A stretch of DNA of 64,000 bases from Brenneria nigrifluens DSM 30175 = ATCC 13028 (lineage in GTDB: Bacteria; Pseudomonadota; Gammaproteobacteria; Enterobacterales; Enterobacteriaceae): positions 4,588,001-4,652,000 of the forward strand of contig NZ_CP034036.1 in the NCBI RefSeq assembly GCF_005484965.1. Reading direction: 5' to 3'. A program made the position numbers and the translations under genes. How positions within the stretch are numbered: the stretch's first letter is position 1; each line of letters starts with the position of its first letter. Positions 50,338 through 58,912 of this stretch are shown piece after piece. The notes beneath the pieces were generated by a model, which searched no databases, was not told the DNA's origin, and was given only the letters and a program-made list of their open reading frames with translations.

Positions 50338-52059
50338 TTAATACTCCATAACCGTCATGGTTTTGCCGCCGTCCTGGCCCAGCGGCTCGTTGATAATGGC
50401 AAGCATTGTTGCCCAGGCAAGATCGCCGTGGCTGACGCCGCGCGATCGGTCGGTGTCATAGCTGATCATCCCGCCGGGTGTAACAATTTTGCGTACCGAG
50501 TTGAACGCTGTGATCAAATCGCGCTCGCTGCGGTCATATTCCCAGCGGCCGGCGCGTACCATTTGCTGCATTTTCAGTACCAGCGCACGTTTACTGGCTA
50601 ACGAGAACTGATAGCAGACAGCCGCCGGAAAAGCTTTCTTGACCAACTGATAAACCGCCTCGCCAATCCCCTGCCCATCAATGCCAATGTGTTGCACGTT
50701 ATAGCGGGTGAGCATGCCGATAATCAGCGCAGCCTGTTGTTCAAACTCCAGGCCCCGGATGCGTTGCGTTTCAATCGTGCGGAACTTGCCGCCGGCGATA
50801 AGCGGCGCCGCGTTAACGGATATGGCACCGCTGTCACCCTTCCCGCTGGCGCCATTGGGATCGTAGCCAATCCACACCGGGCGATCGGCCATCGGGCGCA
50901 TGGCGTAGGGTTTCCAGTCCGGCCAGTCGTCATACCCATCGGCGCCACAGGACAGCAGCATGTCGTAGTTAAAGGCAGCTTCGCCGTCGCGAATAAACGC
51001 ACAGTTATAAAGCTGTTCGTACTCTTCCGGGCTTTTTTCCTCGCGGATTTCGTCAATATCGGTGAGATCCCAGCCGTGATCGGCGGCATCTTGCAGGGTA
51101 ACGATCTGGCGCCAGGTTTTATCCGGACACATCACCCCGCTGTTCAACGTCTTCCATGTCGTATCAAACTCCACGCGCTTGCCCTGCGTGCGCCCTTTGT
51201 TGAAGGCTTCCCCCGTCCAGAACGGGTAAGCCTCGTGGCTTTCAGCTGACGGGGTGGAAAAATAGGTGCTTGTCAGCCCTGTAAGTGTTGCCATGGCGCC
51301 GGCCACCCTTTTCAGTTCGGCAAACCGCCCTACCCAAAAGAATTCATCAAAATACAGGTTGCCGGTATAGGACTGTGCCGACGCTGCCGAGGTGCCGAGA
51401 AAATGCAGCTCGGCGCCGTTGAACAGCTTGATCATGTCGCCGCCTTTTAATTCGACGTCAACCTCGGCGGCCGCATCGCGGATGAAGTTACGGAACTGAA
51501 AGGCCTGTCGGCGGCTGGCAGACAGAAATATTTGGTTGCGCTGATAGCCATATTTCACATCATCACGCAACGCACGCAGGAGCGCTTCACGGGCAAAATA
51601 CCAAGTGGCCCCGATTTGCCGCGACTTCAACAGCATGCGGTTGCGGTGGTGGTGATTGTCGTACCAGCCCCGCTGATGCCAGTGCAGCGAATCAAGAATT
51701 TTTCCCCGCAGCGCGACAATTTGTTCTTCCGAAAAGAAATTTTGCTTCTTTCGTACTTTCTTTTTCGGCTGCGTCGCCGCTGTACCGTTATCCAGTTTCT
51801 TTAACTGGCGCGTCAGCAGGTCGATTTCTTTAAAATCGCCGCCGGTCTTTTTCTCTTTCGCAGTCAGTTGAACAAGACGCGCATCAATAGACGTAGTAAC
51901 ACGCTGGATCGGGGGCGTTTCGTCCCATTCATCGCGTTTCTTCCAGGCGTAAACCGTATTTTGATTGATACCCATCAGGCGCGATATTTCCGCCGGCGGG
52001 TATCCCTGCCAGTAAAGTTGCCGTGCTCGCAGTCTGATGAATGCTTCCTGAACCGCCAT
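50338..52059 (-). CDS. P: Terminase ATPase (large) subunit gpP
   Basis: The 573-residue terminase starts with a helix-turn-helix (AEISRLMGINQNTVYAWKKR). It has a Walker-like region near LLKSRQIGATWYFAREALL, the DEFFWVGRF ATPase acidic motif, and the nuclease-like PVWIGYDPNGASGKGDSG and HIGIDGQGIGEAV acidic sites. With gpM it cuts cos and packages DNA. It precedes Q on the minus strand and is divergent from O. Confidence 0.95.
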   Translation of the reverse strand: MAVQEAFIRLRARQLYWQGYPPAEISRLMGINQNTVYAWKKRDEWDETPPIQRVTTSIDARLVQLTAKEKKTGGDFKEIDLLTRQLKKLDNGTAATQPKKKVRKKQNFFSEEQIVALRGKILDSLHWHQRGWYDNHHHRNRMLLKSRQIGATWYFAREALLRALRDDVKYGYQRNQIFLSASRRQAFQFRNFIRDAAAEVDVELKGGDMIKLFNGAELHFLGTSAASAQSYTGNLYFDEFFWVGRFAELKRVAGAMATLTGLTSTYFSTPSAESHEAYPFWTGEAFNKGRTQGKRVEFDTTWKTLNSGVMCPDKTWRQIVTLQDAADHGWDLTDIDEIREEKSPEEYEQLYNCAFIRDGEAAFNYDMLLSCGADGYDDWPDWKPYAMRPMADRPVWIGYDPNGASGKGDSGAISVNAAPLIAGGKFRTIETQRIRGLEFEQQAALIIGMLTRYNVQHIGIDGQGIGEAVYQLVKKAFPAAVCYQFSLASKRALVLKMQQMVRAGRWEYDRSERDLITAFNSVRKIVTPGGMISYDTDRSRGVSHGDLAWATMLAIINEPLGQDGGKTMTVMEY

Positions 52060-52126
52060 CGCTCTCCCCTTGTTTCATGGCGAGGAGATTAACCCGCGCG
52101 CGCGGGTAGTTTCTTGCTATGCCGGT

Positions 52127-52144
52127 TGTGACACTTCCCCTACA
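52127..52144. promoter_or_regulatory. Ogr-type late activator site between P and O
   Basis: TGT-N12-ACA (TGTGACACTTCCCCTACA) fits the P2 late-activator dyad. It is centred about 75 bases upstream of the P start and 90 bases upstream of the O start, so a single site could serve both divergent late promoters. Confidence 0.6.
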
Positions 52145-52223
52145 ACAACAAGGCGTTGAGAGGGTTTAAGTGGCATGGAATCATCACCGGGAGCTAAACA
52201 ATTCGTGAGCAGGCAAGGCAAAC

Positions 52224-53057
52224 ATGGCAAGTAAAACGAGTACGCGTAAAAAGTTCAGGGTTGCAGTATCCGGCGCCACGGTTGATGGGCGAGAAATCAA
52301 GCCGGAACACCTGCGCGATGCCGCGGCAAATTACAGCCCGGAGGTGTACGGCGCCCGCGTCAACCTTGAGCACTATCTTTCCCCCTATCCCGGTAGCGAT
52401 TTCGGCGCGATGGGAGATGTTACCGCCCTAAGCGCGGAGGATATTACTGACGGCCCATTGTCGGGGCGAACCGCACTTTACGCAGAGATCGAACCCTCTG
52501 CGCGCATGAAACAGCTGACCGATGCCGGGCAAAAGGTTTTTTCCAGCATTGAGCTTCATCCGCAATTCGCCCTCAACGGAAAAGCCTACGTGATGGGGCT
52601 GGCAATGACGGATACCCCGGCAAGTCTGGGTACTGAGCGCCTTAAGTTTGCCGCGCAGCAACGCGCGCAGGTGATGGCCTTCAACAATCAGCAGACCGAA
52701 GCCCCGATGTTTTCCGATGCTATCGAAGCCGAAATTATCGAACTGTCGGCCCAGCATAGCGAGGAAGGTAAACAGTGGTTTAACCGCGTCATGGGAATTT
52801 TGGGCAAAGGCAAAAAAACCGACGATGAGCGGTTCAGTCAGGTGCATCAGGCTGTTGAAGTCGTTGCACAATCGCAGGCCGATTTAAGCGACCAATTCAG
52901 CGCCGCAGAGCAGGCGCGCGCTGGTGATAAGCAGGTTATTGAAAAGCTGACCGCCGATCTGTCTGCGCTGAAACAGAAGTTGGAAGGCACTGACGGCAAT
53001 TTCAGCCAGCGCCCGCCGGCAAACGGTGGCGGCAACGTGCAGCAGGCCGATTTCTAA
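52224..53057 (+). CDS. O: Capsid scaffolding protease gpO
   Basis: The 277-residue protein has a gpO-type serine protease domain: Asp21, His50 in VNLEHYLSP and Ser107/Ser108 in KVFSSIELHP, followed by a coiled-coil scaffold (residues ~195-265) and the terminus VQQADF. It shapes procapsid assembly and cleaves itself and the capsid. The family triad is intact. It begins the rightward head operon. Confidence 0.92.
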   Translation: MASKTSTRKKFRVAVSGATVDGREIKPEHLRDAAANYSPEVYGARVNLEHYLSPYPGSDFGAMGDVTALSAEDITDGPLSGRTALYAEIEPSARMKQLTDAGQKVFSSIELHPQFALNGKAYVMGLAMTDTPASLGTERLKFAAQQRAQVMAFNNQQTEAPMFSDAIEAEIIELSAQHSEEGKQWFNRVMGILGKGKKTDDERFSQVHQAVEVVAQSQADLSDQFSAAEQARAGDKQVIEKLTADLSALKQKLEGTDGNFSQRPPANGGGNVQQADF

Positions 53058-53092
53058 GCCAGCACTGATATTCACAACGAGAGAAAACGAAC

Positions 53093-54136
53093 ATGGAAAA
53101 TAATACCCGCCAACTGTTTGATCGGTACGTTATGCGACAGGCCGAGTTAAATGGCGTGTCGCCCGCAGCCGTTGCGGCAAAATTTGCTGTAGATCCCACT
53201 CGCCAGCAGCGAATGGAGGCCGCGGCGCAGGAAAGTGATGCTTTCCTGAAACTGATTAACGTATTTGGCGTTAATCAGCAGATCGGTCAGAAAGTGCTGG
53301 TTGGCAGCAAAGGCCCAATGGCCGGGGTGAACAACAGCACAACGACGCGCCGCAATCCGGCTGATAACAGCAACATGGAGCCGCTCAACTACACCTGCCG
53401 CAAAGTCAACTATGACTATGGCATTAGCTATGAGCAGTTAGACGCCTGGGCTCACCAGCCAAATTTCCAACCGCTGATCAGTTCAGCGATGGCGCGCCAG
53501 ATGTCGCTTGACCGCATCATGATCGGGTTTAACGGCACCAGTTACGCCGATCCGTCTGATCGCGCTGCCCATCCGCTGTTGCAAGATTGCGGCATCGGCT
53601 GGCTGGAGAAAATCCGTCAGGAGGCACCGCACCGCAGGATTTCAGGCATCACGGTAACCTCGCGCGATGAAGACAATAAAATCATCGCCAAAGGCACCTA
53701 TGGCAACGTTTCCGCCGCAGTCTATGACGCTAAAAACAGCCTGATGGATGAATGGCATAAGCGTAACCCGGATAACGTAGTGATCCTGGCGGGCGACCTA
53801 CTGACAACCAGTAATTTCCCGGCCATTAACGCAATGAGCCAGACCAACCCAAACACCGAAATGCTGGCCGGCCAGTTGATTGTGGCGCAAGAGCGCGTCG
53901 GCAATATGCCGACATTTATCGCCCCGTATTTCCCGGTAAGCGGCATTCTGATCACGCCGTTTAAGAACCTGTCGCTGTATTACCAGCGCGGCGGGCTGCG
54001 TCGAACCATTAAAGAAGAGCCGGAATATAACCGCGTGGCGACCTATCAATCGTCAAATGATGATTTTGTCATTGAGGACTACGGCAACGTGGCGTTTATC
54101 GACGGCATCACTTTTGCGACCGCCGACGGGCAATAA
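53093..54136 (+). CDS. N: Major capsid protein gpN
   Basis: The 347-residue capsid protein has an N-terminal scaffold-cleavage region and segments such as FGVNQQIGQKVLVGSKGPMA, YDYGISYEQLDAWAHQPNFQ and the RNPDNVVILAGDLL domain. It is the P2 gpN family (357 residues in P2). A GC-rich hairpin (54152-54170) follows the gene. Confidence 0.94.
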   Translation: MENNTRQLFDRYVMRQAELNGVSPAAVAAKFAVDPTRQQRMEAAAQESDAFLKLINVFGVNQQIGQKVLVGSKGPMAGVNNSTTTRRNPADNSNMEPLNYTCRKVNYDYGISYEQLDAWAHQPNFQPLISSAMARQMSLDRIMIGFNGTSYADPSDRAAHPLLQDCGIGWLEKIRQEAPHRRISGITVTSRDEDNKIIAKGTYGNVSAAVYDAKNSLMDEWHKRNPDNVVILAGDLLTTSNFPAINAMSQTNPNTEMLAGQLIVAQERVGNMPTFIAPYFPVSGILITPFKNLSLYYQRGGLRRTIKEEPEYNRVATYQSSNDDFVIEDYGNVAFIDGITFATADGQ

Positions 54137-54151
54137 CGGATAACCGCATGC

Positions 54152-54170
54152 GGGCGGGCTCAGCCCGCCC
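54152..54170 (+). other. GC-rich hairpin after the capsid gene
   Basis: GGGCGGG and CCCGCCC form a 7-bp stem (extending by two pairs through CTCAG) 15 bases after the gpN stop and without a T-run. It probably stabilises the capsid mRNA and limits downstream transcription. Confidence 0.55.
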
Positions 54171-54188
54171 CACTTTGGGGATAGGACA

Positions 54189-55061
54189 ATGCTGACACCG
54201 GCACAACGACATTTTCAAAAAGTCATGGCGGAACGCCACGGCAAAACCGACGAGCTGACGGACACCGCCCGCACAGCGCATGAGCAAATTTTGCACAGGC
54301 TGCGCATGGATCAGAGTGCATTACGCAGAGTGCAATCTGACCAGGCCAAGGCCGAGCTGAAAAAGCAACTGCTACCGCAATATGAGGGATGGATTGACGG
54401 CACGCTGGAAGGTGACAGCGGGCGACAGGATGAAGTGATTGTCACGCTGATGGTATGGGCGATTGATGCCGCTGATTATCAGTTGGCGGTGCGCATCGGG
54501 CGCTATGTGATCGCTCACAGCCTCGCTATGCCGGATCGCTTTAACCGCACTGCGCCGACTGTGCTGGTTGAAGAAATCTGCGATCCGATCCTTGTCCAGG
54601 TGAAAGCCAACGATAGCGCCGATATCTCCACGTATCTGACCGTGCTGGATGAAGTCGCCCAGATTGTTGACGGCAAAGACATGCCGGATCAGGTGCGCGC
54701 CAAGCTGTTTAAAACCCGCGCCTTTGCACTACGTAGCGGAACTGAGGCAGACCAGGCGACGGCGCTGGAATACCTGCGCGAAGCGTTAAAGCTGGATGCT
54801 GGCGCCGGGGTGAAAAAAGAGATCGAGCGACTGGCTCGACTGGTTAAGAAAAACAGCCAAGCAGCAGATGCGGAGGCCGGAAACGATGCGGGCAATGCTG
54901 CTGATAGCGGCGCTGAAGCATCGTTAGATTCGGCTGTGGTGGCCACGACGACGAGTAAGACCGCAGCCCGTAAAACGACGAGCAAAACGGCGGCGAAAAC
55001 CAGAAAAACGACGCCCCGCAAAGTAGCAGAAAAGAAAGCTGCGACTGGAAAAACCGAATAA
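54189..55061 (+). CDS. M: Terminase endonuclease (small) subunit gpM, with a basic C-terminal tail
   Basis: The 290-residue protein has the gpM body (MLTPAQRHFQKVMAERHGKT, LLPQYEGWIDGTLEGDSGRQ and DRFNRTAPTVLVEEICDPIL). P2 gpM has 247 residues. The extra ~45 C-terminal residues form a Lys/Thr/Ala-rich segment (TTTSKTAARKTTSKTAAKTR) with little sequence complexity, resembling a histone H1 tail. It may bind DNA. The gpM family call is firm; the tail function is inference. Confidence 0.88.
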   Translation: MLTPAQRHFQKVMAERHGKTDELTDTARTAHEQILHRLRMDQSALRRVQSDQAKAELKKQLLPQYEGWIDGTLEGDSGRQDEVIVTLMVWAIDAADYQLAVRIGRYVIAHSLAMPDRFNRTAPTVLVEEICDPILVQVKANDSADISTYLTVLDEVAQIVDGKDMPDQVRAKLFKTRAFALRSGTEADQATALEYLREALKLDAGAGVKKEIERLARLVKKNSQAADAEAGNDAGNAADSGAEASLDSAVVATTTSKTAARKTTSKTAAKTRKTTPRKVAEKKAATGKTE

Positions 55062-55164
55062 CCGACTTGCGCCCCGTGCGCTGGCGGCGCGGGAGGAGAT
55101 CTGCAAGGCATAGCCTGTGCTTTTCTCCACTCGCTCACCGCCAACCTTTTGAGGAGCTTTGATT

Positions 55165-55662
55165 ATGAGCCTTGTTGCCGGGCGAACCGTCACCGCCGCC
55201 GCTGACGATGTGCCTGATACCGATGATAACGGCGAAAAAGTCAGCGCCGGCGCGTTCTGGCCGGAGATCTCGCTAAGCGATGTTCGCATGGAGATGCGCA
55301 TTAACGGCGCGGTGACGACAACCCGGCTAAAGCACGTTGTGATCGAAGCGGTCGCGCATGTTGCCGACCAGTTGGATAAGTGGCGGGCAGACCAGGCCAG
55401 CGCGGGTTATGCGTCGTTGGCTCTCGTTCCTGCGGCTCAGATCAACGGTGAGAGCGTGAAGGTGTACCGCTTTCGCCGCGCGGTGTTCAGCATCGCCCGC
55501 GCGCTGCTTATTGAGAACTACCGCGATGTTGATACAACCGGCGACGCGGGCGAGAAGCACGCCAGCGCATTAACCTTGCAGGCGGCGGATCTGTGGCGCG
55601 ATGCACGCTGGGCGATCTCCGACATTATCGGCGTGGTGCGTAATTTCGCGGAGGCGTTTTAG
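55165..55662 (+). CDS. L: Head completion protein gpL
   Basis: The 165-residue protein of the gpL family contains AGAFWPEISLSDVRMEMRIN, KHVVIEAVAHVADQLDKWRA and the C-terminal ADLWRDARWAISDIIGVVRN. It completes the head after DNA packaging. The ATG at 55165 follows GAGGAGC. Its stop overlaps the X start by one base. Confidence 0.9.
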   Translation: MSLVAGRTVTAAADDVPDTDDNGEKVSAGAFWPEISLSDVRMEMRINGAVTTTRLKHVVIEAVAHVADQLDKWRADQASAGYASLALVPAAQINGESVKVYRFRRAVFSIARALLIENYRDVDTTGDAGEKHASALTLQAADLWRDARWAISDIIGVVRNFAEAF

Positions 55663-55862
55663 TGAAAGTGAAAGCGTTACAGGGCGATACCGTCGATCAG
55701 TTGTGTTACCGGCACTACGGGCGCACGGAAGGCGTTACCGAAACGGTTGTTGCCGCTAATCCCGGCCTGAGCAATCAGCTTTTTCTCGCCGCCGGACAAG
55801 AAATCGAGCTGCCGGAAATCACCGAAAGCGCAGAACAAGAAACGGTGCAGCTATGGGATTGA
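55662..55862 (+). CDS. X: Tail protein gpX (LysM-type)
   Basis: The 66-residue protein from a GTG start contains QGDTVDQLCYRHYGRTEGVT and ends EIELPEI-like, as in P2 gpX, a small LysM-like baseplate/tail protein. It overlaps the holin gene by 10 bases. Confidence 0.9.
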   Translation: MKVKALQGDTVDQLCYRHYGRTEGVTETVVAANPGLSNQLFLAAGQEIELPEITESAEQETVQLWD

Positions 55863-56155
55863 ATGATTTGCAGCGCCTGAATGATTGGGTGACGTTCGCT
55901 ATGTCGGCAATGGTAACAGGTATCGGGGTAATGACCGTCAGTGAAAAGGTGGCAGTTGCCGGGCTGGTAATCGGTATTGTGACAGCCGCCCGCGCCTGGC
56001 TGTACCGCGTGCGCATTGAGCGCGCGCAACGTCGCCGCAATGCATTGATTGAGCAGATTTTGCGGCAGGCCGAAAGCCGATCTTTAAATGATTCGGAACG
56101 CCGCGCGGTTTCCATTCTTAAACAGGGTGAGTTTGACGATGAAAGCCGTAATTAA
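55853..56155 (+). CDS. Y: Holin (P2 gpY / HP1 class II-like)
   Basis: The 100-residue protein has two hydrophobic segments (about 14-30 and 34-52) and a basic, charged C-terminus. It forms inner-membrane lesions that trigger lysis timing. It overlaps gpX upstream and the endolysin gene downstream by 17 bases. Confidence 0.8.
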   Translation: MGLNDLQRLNDWVTFAMSAMVTGIGVMTVSEKVAVAGLVIGIVTAARAWLYRVRIERAQRRRNALIEQILRQAESRSLNDSERRAVSILKQGEFDDESRN

Positions 56156-56684
56156 GCGTTGTTCTATTGCGCTGATAGTGGCGTTGGGTGTGACGCTATC
56201 GCCCGGAACGCTGCGCACGTCGCCGGAGGCGCAACAAAAAACCGCAAGTTGGGAAGATTGCCGCCAGTCGCCTTATTACTGCCCCGCCGGTGTGCTGACG
56301 GTCGGAATTGGATCGACGGGCAACGTGCAAAAGCGGGAATACAGCAATGAAGAGATTGCGCGCCGCTGGGTAAACGACATGCAGCGGGCGGAAAACTGCA
56401 TCAATAACAATTTTGAAGGGGAAACCATGCCGCAATACCCCTTTGAAGCGATGGCGGATGCGGCGCTGAATTTGGGTTGCCCTAACTTGATGTGGTTTAC
56501 AAACGGGCAGGGGCGCAAGCAAAGGACAACGATATGGAAGCACGCGCAGGCGCATGAATGGCCGCAGATGTGCGCACGGCTAACAGATTTTGTTAACAGC
56601 GCCGGTAAACGCTCGACGGGATTAGTAAACCGACGAACCGACTTTAAAGCCTGGTGCTTGCGCGGGTTGGAGAAAGATAAATGA
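56139..56684 (+). CDS. SAR-type endolysin (GH24 lysozyme)
   Basis: The 181-residue lysozyme has an N-terminal weakly hydrophobic segment (residues 4-22) with Cys8, the pattern of a signal-arrest-release domain. The catalytic region has Glu39, then eight residues, Cys48, five residues and Thr54 (E-8-C-5-T). The usual aspartate is replaced by Cys, as in some phage lysozymes. Cys8 and Cys41 could form the disulfide that regulates activity. The start at 56139 gives the family length. Confidence 0.85.
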   Translation: MKAVIKRCSIALIVALGVTLSPGTLRTSPEAQQKTASWEDCRQSPYYCPAGVLTVGIGSTGNVQKREYSNEEIARRWVNDMQRAENCINNNFEGETMPQYPFEAMADAALNLGCPNLMWFTNGQGRKQRTTIWKHAQAHEWPQMCARLTDFVNSAGKRSTGLVNRRTDFKAWCLRGLEKDK

Positions 56685-57118
56685 AGCTAACGATCGTGCT
56701 TTCCGCCCTGCTTGCGCTGGTATCTGCGGGGCTGCTCTGGCAGACATACCAGCGCGGAACCAGCAGCGCCAAAAATGAGGCGTTGTCAGTCAGCGCCAGG
56801 CAACAGAATGCAGTGCTTGAAGAGATCAGAGCGATGGGCGCCGATGCCAGAGAAGCACTGGCGGCTATACGGGCAAATGAACAGAAGCGCAATGCGGAAG
56901 GGGAAAACCGGCGTGAAAAGATGCGATCTGCGACACAAGGCGATACGTGCGCTAACACTGTCGTGCCTGCTGCTGTCAGTGATGGGTTGCAAAAACACGC
57001 CCCCGCCGCCGGCGGTAAAGATAGTGGACGAGCCGATGCCGGAAAGTCTGACGGCACCGACGCCCCGGCCGGTGCTGCAATCGCCGGTAACGTGGGGCGG
57101 GATAGCAATCTGGAGTGA
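56681..57118 (+). CDS. lysB: LysB, inner-membrane spanin (Rz-like)
   Basis: The 145-residue protein has one N-terminal membrane segment and an alpha-helical, coiled-coil-prone body (ARQQNAVLEEIRAMGADAREA), then a low-complexity Gly/Ala/Asp tail. It overlaps the endolysin stop by 4 bases. The lysC gene is nested in another frame within its 3' half. Confidence 0.82.
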   Translation: MKLTIVLSALLALVSAGLLWQTYQRGTSSAKNEALSVSARQQNAVLEEIRAMGADAREALAAIRANEQKRNAEGENRREKMRSATQGDTCANTVVPAAVSDGLQKHAPAAGGKDSGRADAGKSDGTDAPAGAAIAGNVGRDSNLE

Positions 57119-57227
57119 TCGGCTTAGCGATGCGCTGGACACTTGCAACGATGATAAAGCGGCGATCGCCGATCTTTATTTGCGCCGCATACAGCGACTG
57201 AGCAATGCGGCAAAAACGGGTCAATGA
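56913..57227 (+). CDS. lysC: LysC, outer-membrane spanin lipoprotein (Rz1-like), nested in lysB
   Basis: The 104-residue product in the +1 frame relative to lysB begins GTG (MKRCDLRHKAIRALTLSCLL), has a lipobox LSVMGC followed by KNTPPPP, and a proline-rich linker, as in P2 LysC/Rz1. It overlaps lysB for most of its length and continues past it by about 109 bases. An ATG at 56892 is an alternative start. Together with LysB it fuses the two membranes at the end of lysis. Confidence 0.8.
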   Translation: MKRCDLRHKAIRALTLSCLLLSVMGCKNTPPPPAVKIVDEPMPESLTAPTPRPVLQSPVTWGGIAIWSDRLSDALDTCNDDKAAIADLYLRRIQRLSNAAKTGQ

Positions 57228-57237
57228 GGGGAAAGTA

Positions 57238-57699
57238 ATGCTAAAAGCTGAATCATTGCGCGCGGCGCTGACAGAGAAAAACCGTTGGTGCAAAGCCAAC
57301 CCGGAGGGCGTAACCGTCTGGGTTGAAAAGGGAACGATTGAAATAGCCGGCGATGATAGCTCCTTCATGTACCGCTACCCGATCAGCGTCTTTGCGATGG
57401 ACTACCCCGGCAATATTGACGATCTCACGTTGCCGATCCTGGACTGGCTGCGCATTAATCAGCCCGATCTGTTGCTGAACCCCGATAAAAACAAACTGAT
57501 TGAATTCGATGCGGATATTGCCAGCGATGAAACCGCCGACGTTCTTTTCAAAATCCCGGTATGGGAACGGGTGATTGTTACGCGCGACGACAGCGGCGTA
57601 GTGACCGCCGAACACCTGGCTGAGCCTCGTCCGCGTCTGGGCGCCAGCGAGTGGGATGCAGCCTTTGAGGGTGAAATGGTTAAAGGAACTGACGCATGA
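57238..57699 (+). CDS. R: Tail completion protein gpR
   Basis: The 153-residue protein of the P2 gpR family starts MLKAESLRAALTEKNRWCKA and contains YPISVFAMDYPGNIDDLTLP. It terminates tail assembly. The frame opens at 57205, but the ATG at 57238 follows GAGGGGAAAG. It overlaps gpS by 4 bases. Confidence 0.88.
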   Translation: MLKAESLRAALTEKNRWCKANPEGVTVWVEKGTIEIAGDDSSFMYRYPISVFAMDYPGNIDDLTLPILDWLRINQPDLLLNPDKNKLIEFDADIASDETADVLFKIPVWERVIVTRDDSGVVTAEHLAEPRPRLGASEWDAAFEGEMVKGTDA

Positions 57700-58334
57700 G
57701 CGATAGCGATCTTTTTCATCAGCTTGATGATGTGTTTAACGGCATTCTGACGGGAATGTCCGCGCAGGGGCGCCGCGCATCGGCCAGGGCCATCGCGATC
57801 GCCGTGCGCCGCAGCCAACAGCAACGCATTGCGCGACAGCAGAACCCGGACGGGTCGCAGTATGAGAAGCGACGGTACCCAATAAAAAAAACGCATCGCC
57901 GCCTGCGAGTGGTGTATCGCGGCGATTTGCGTGAGTTGGTTGATTGGCGTCATACCACGGGACGGAATAACGCAAAAATGGTAACCGGTCATGACCTAGC
58001 AAAAGGTGCTGAGCGTTCATTTCGTAGATCTGATATTTCAGCATGGTTAGACATTGATTTAACTGAGACAAAAAAAAATGCAACTAAAAAGCAAGACATG
58101 TTTAGGCGACTTAGAACGTCGCGATGGTTGCGCGCAAGGTCAGATACCTCTGGCGCAACAATAGGTTTTTTCGGCATAGCCGCATATATCGCAAGAGTTC
58201 ATCAGTTCGGCTTGCGGGACAGAGTTGGCGGTACGGCATCAGTTAACTACCCGCGCCGCGTGCTGCTTGGCCTGAACGAAGCAGACCGGCGGATCATCGC
58301 TGAGAAGATGATTGAATCAATGAGGTTGTCATGA
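57696..58334 (+). CDS. S: Tail completion protein gpS
   Basis: The 212-residue protein of the gpS family has an Ala/Arg-rich N-terminus (QGRRASARAIAIAVRRSQQQ) and the C-terminal segment PRRVLLGLNEADRRIIAEKM. P2 gpS has about 150 residues; the extra length lies in the middle (residues 75-150, lower GC, Asn/Lys-rich). It overlaps gpV by 4 bases. Confidence 0.85.
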   Translation: MSDSDLFHQLDDVFNGILTGMSAQGRRASARAIAIAVRRSQQQRIARQQNPDGSQYEKRRYPIKKTHRRLRVVYRGDLRELVDWRHTTGRNNAKMVTGHDLAKGAERSFRRSDISAWLDIDLTETKKNATKKQDMFRRLRTSRWLRARSDTSGATIGFFGIAAYIARVHQFGLRDRVGGTASVNYPRRVLLGLNEADRRIIAEKMIESMRLS

Positions 58335-58912
58335 GCGCCGAACTGTTCCGCTTGCTGGGTAACGTGCTGCGCGTCGGCACGGTAACAGAGATAGATGTTG
58401 ATTCGTGGCGTGTCCGCGTCAATTCCGGCGAACTGAATACGGATTGGCTGCGTTGGCAAGCAACGCGAGCCGGGGCATTCAGTATCTGGATCCCGCCCTC
58501 TGTTGGCGAGCAGGTTCTGATGGGATGCATCGGCGGAAACCCAGAAACCGCCGTGATCCTCGGAAGTCTGTACAGCGACGAAAACCCGGCGCCAGGTAGC
58601 AGCATCAACGAATTGGTAATCAAAGCCCCGGACGGCGCCACGCTGCGTTATGACGCCGGAGCCGGCGCGCTGGAAGCCAACGGAATGAAGACGGCGCGCA
58701 TCGTCGCATCAGTGGGTGTAACGCTGGAAACCCCGGTTGTTGAGTGTACCGATCATCTTGTTGCGAAAACCTTTTCGTTTACTGAGGGCGGGAACATGAA
58801 AGGCAACGTTAATCATTCAGGCGGCGCATTTAAATCAAATGACGTGCAGGTAGATAGCCATTCACACGGCGGAGTAATGAGCGGCCCGAGCTGGACGGTG
58901 GGAACAAAATGA
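58331..58912 (+). CDS. V: Baseplate assembly protein gpV (tail spike tip)
   Basis: The 193-residue protein has an OB-fold N-terminus (IRVGTVTEIDVDSWRVRVNS-like) and a triple beta-helix C-terminus with GGNMKGNVNHSGGAF repeats and a HSHGG metal-binding end, as in P2 gpV, the membrane-piercing spike. It overlaps W by 4 bases. Confidence 0.93.
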   Translation: MSAELFRLLGNVLRVGTVTEIDVDSWRVRVNSGELNTDWLRWQATRAGAFSIWIPPSVGEQVLMGCIGGNPETAVILGSLYSDENPAPGSSINELVIKAPDGATLRYDAGAGALEANGMKTARIVASVGVTLETPVVECTDHLVAKTFSFTEGGNMKGNVNHSGGAFKSNDVQVDSHSHGGVMSGPSWTVGTK

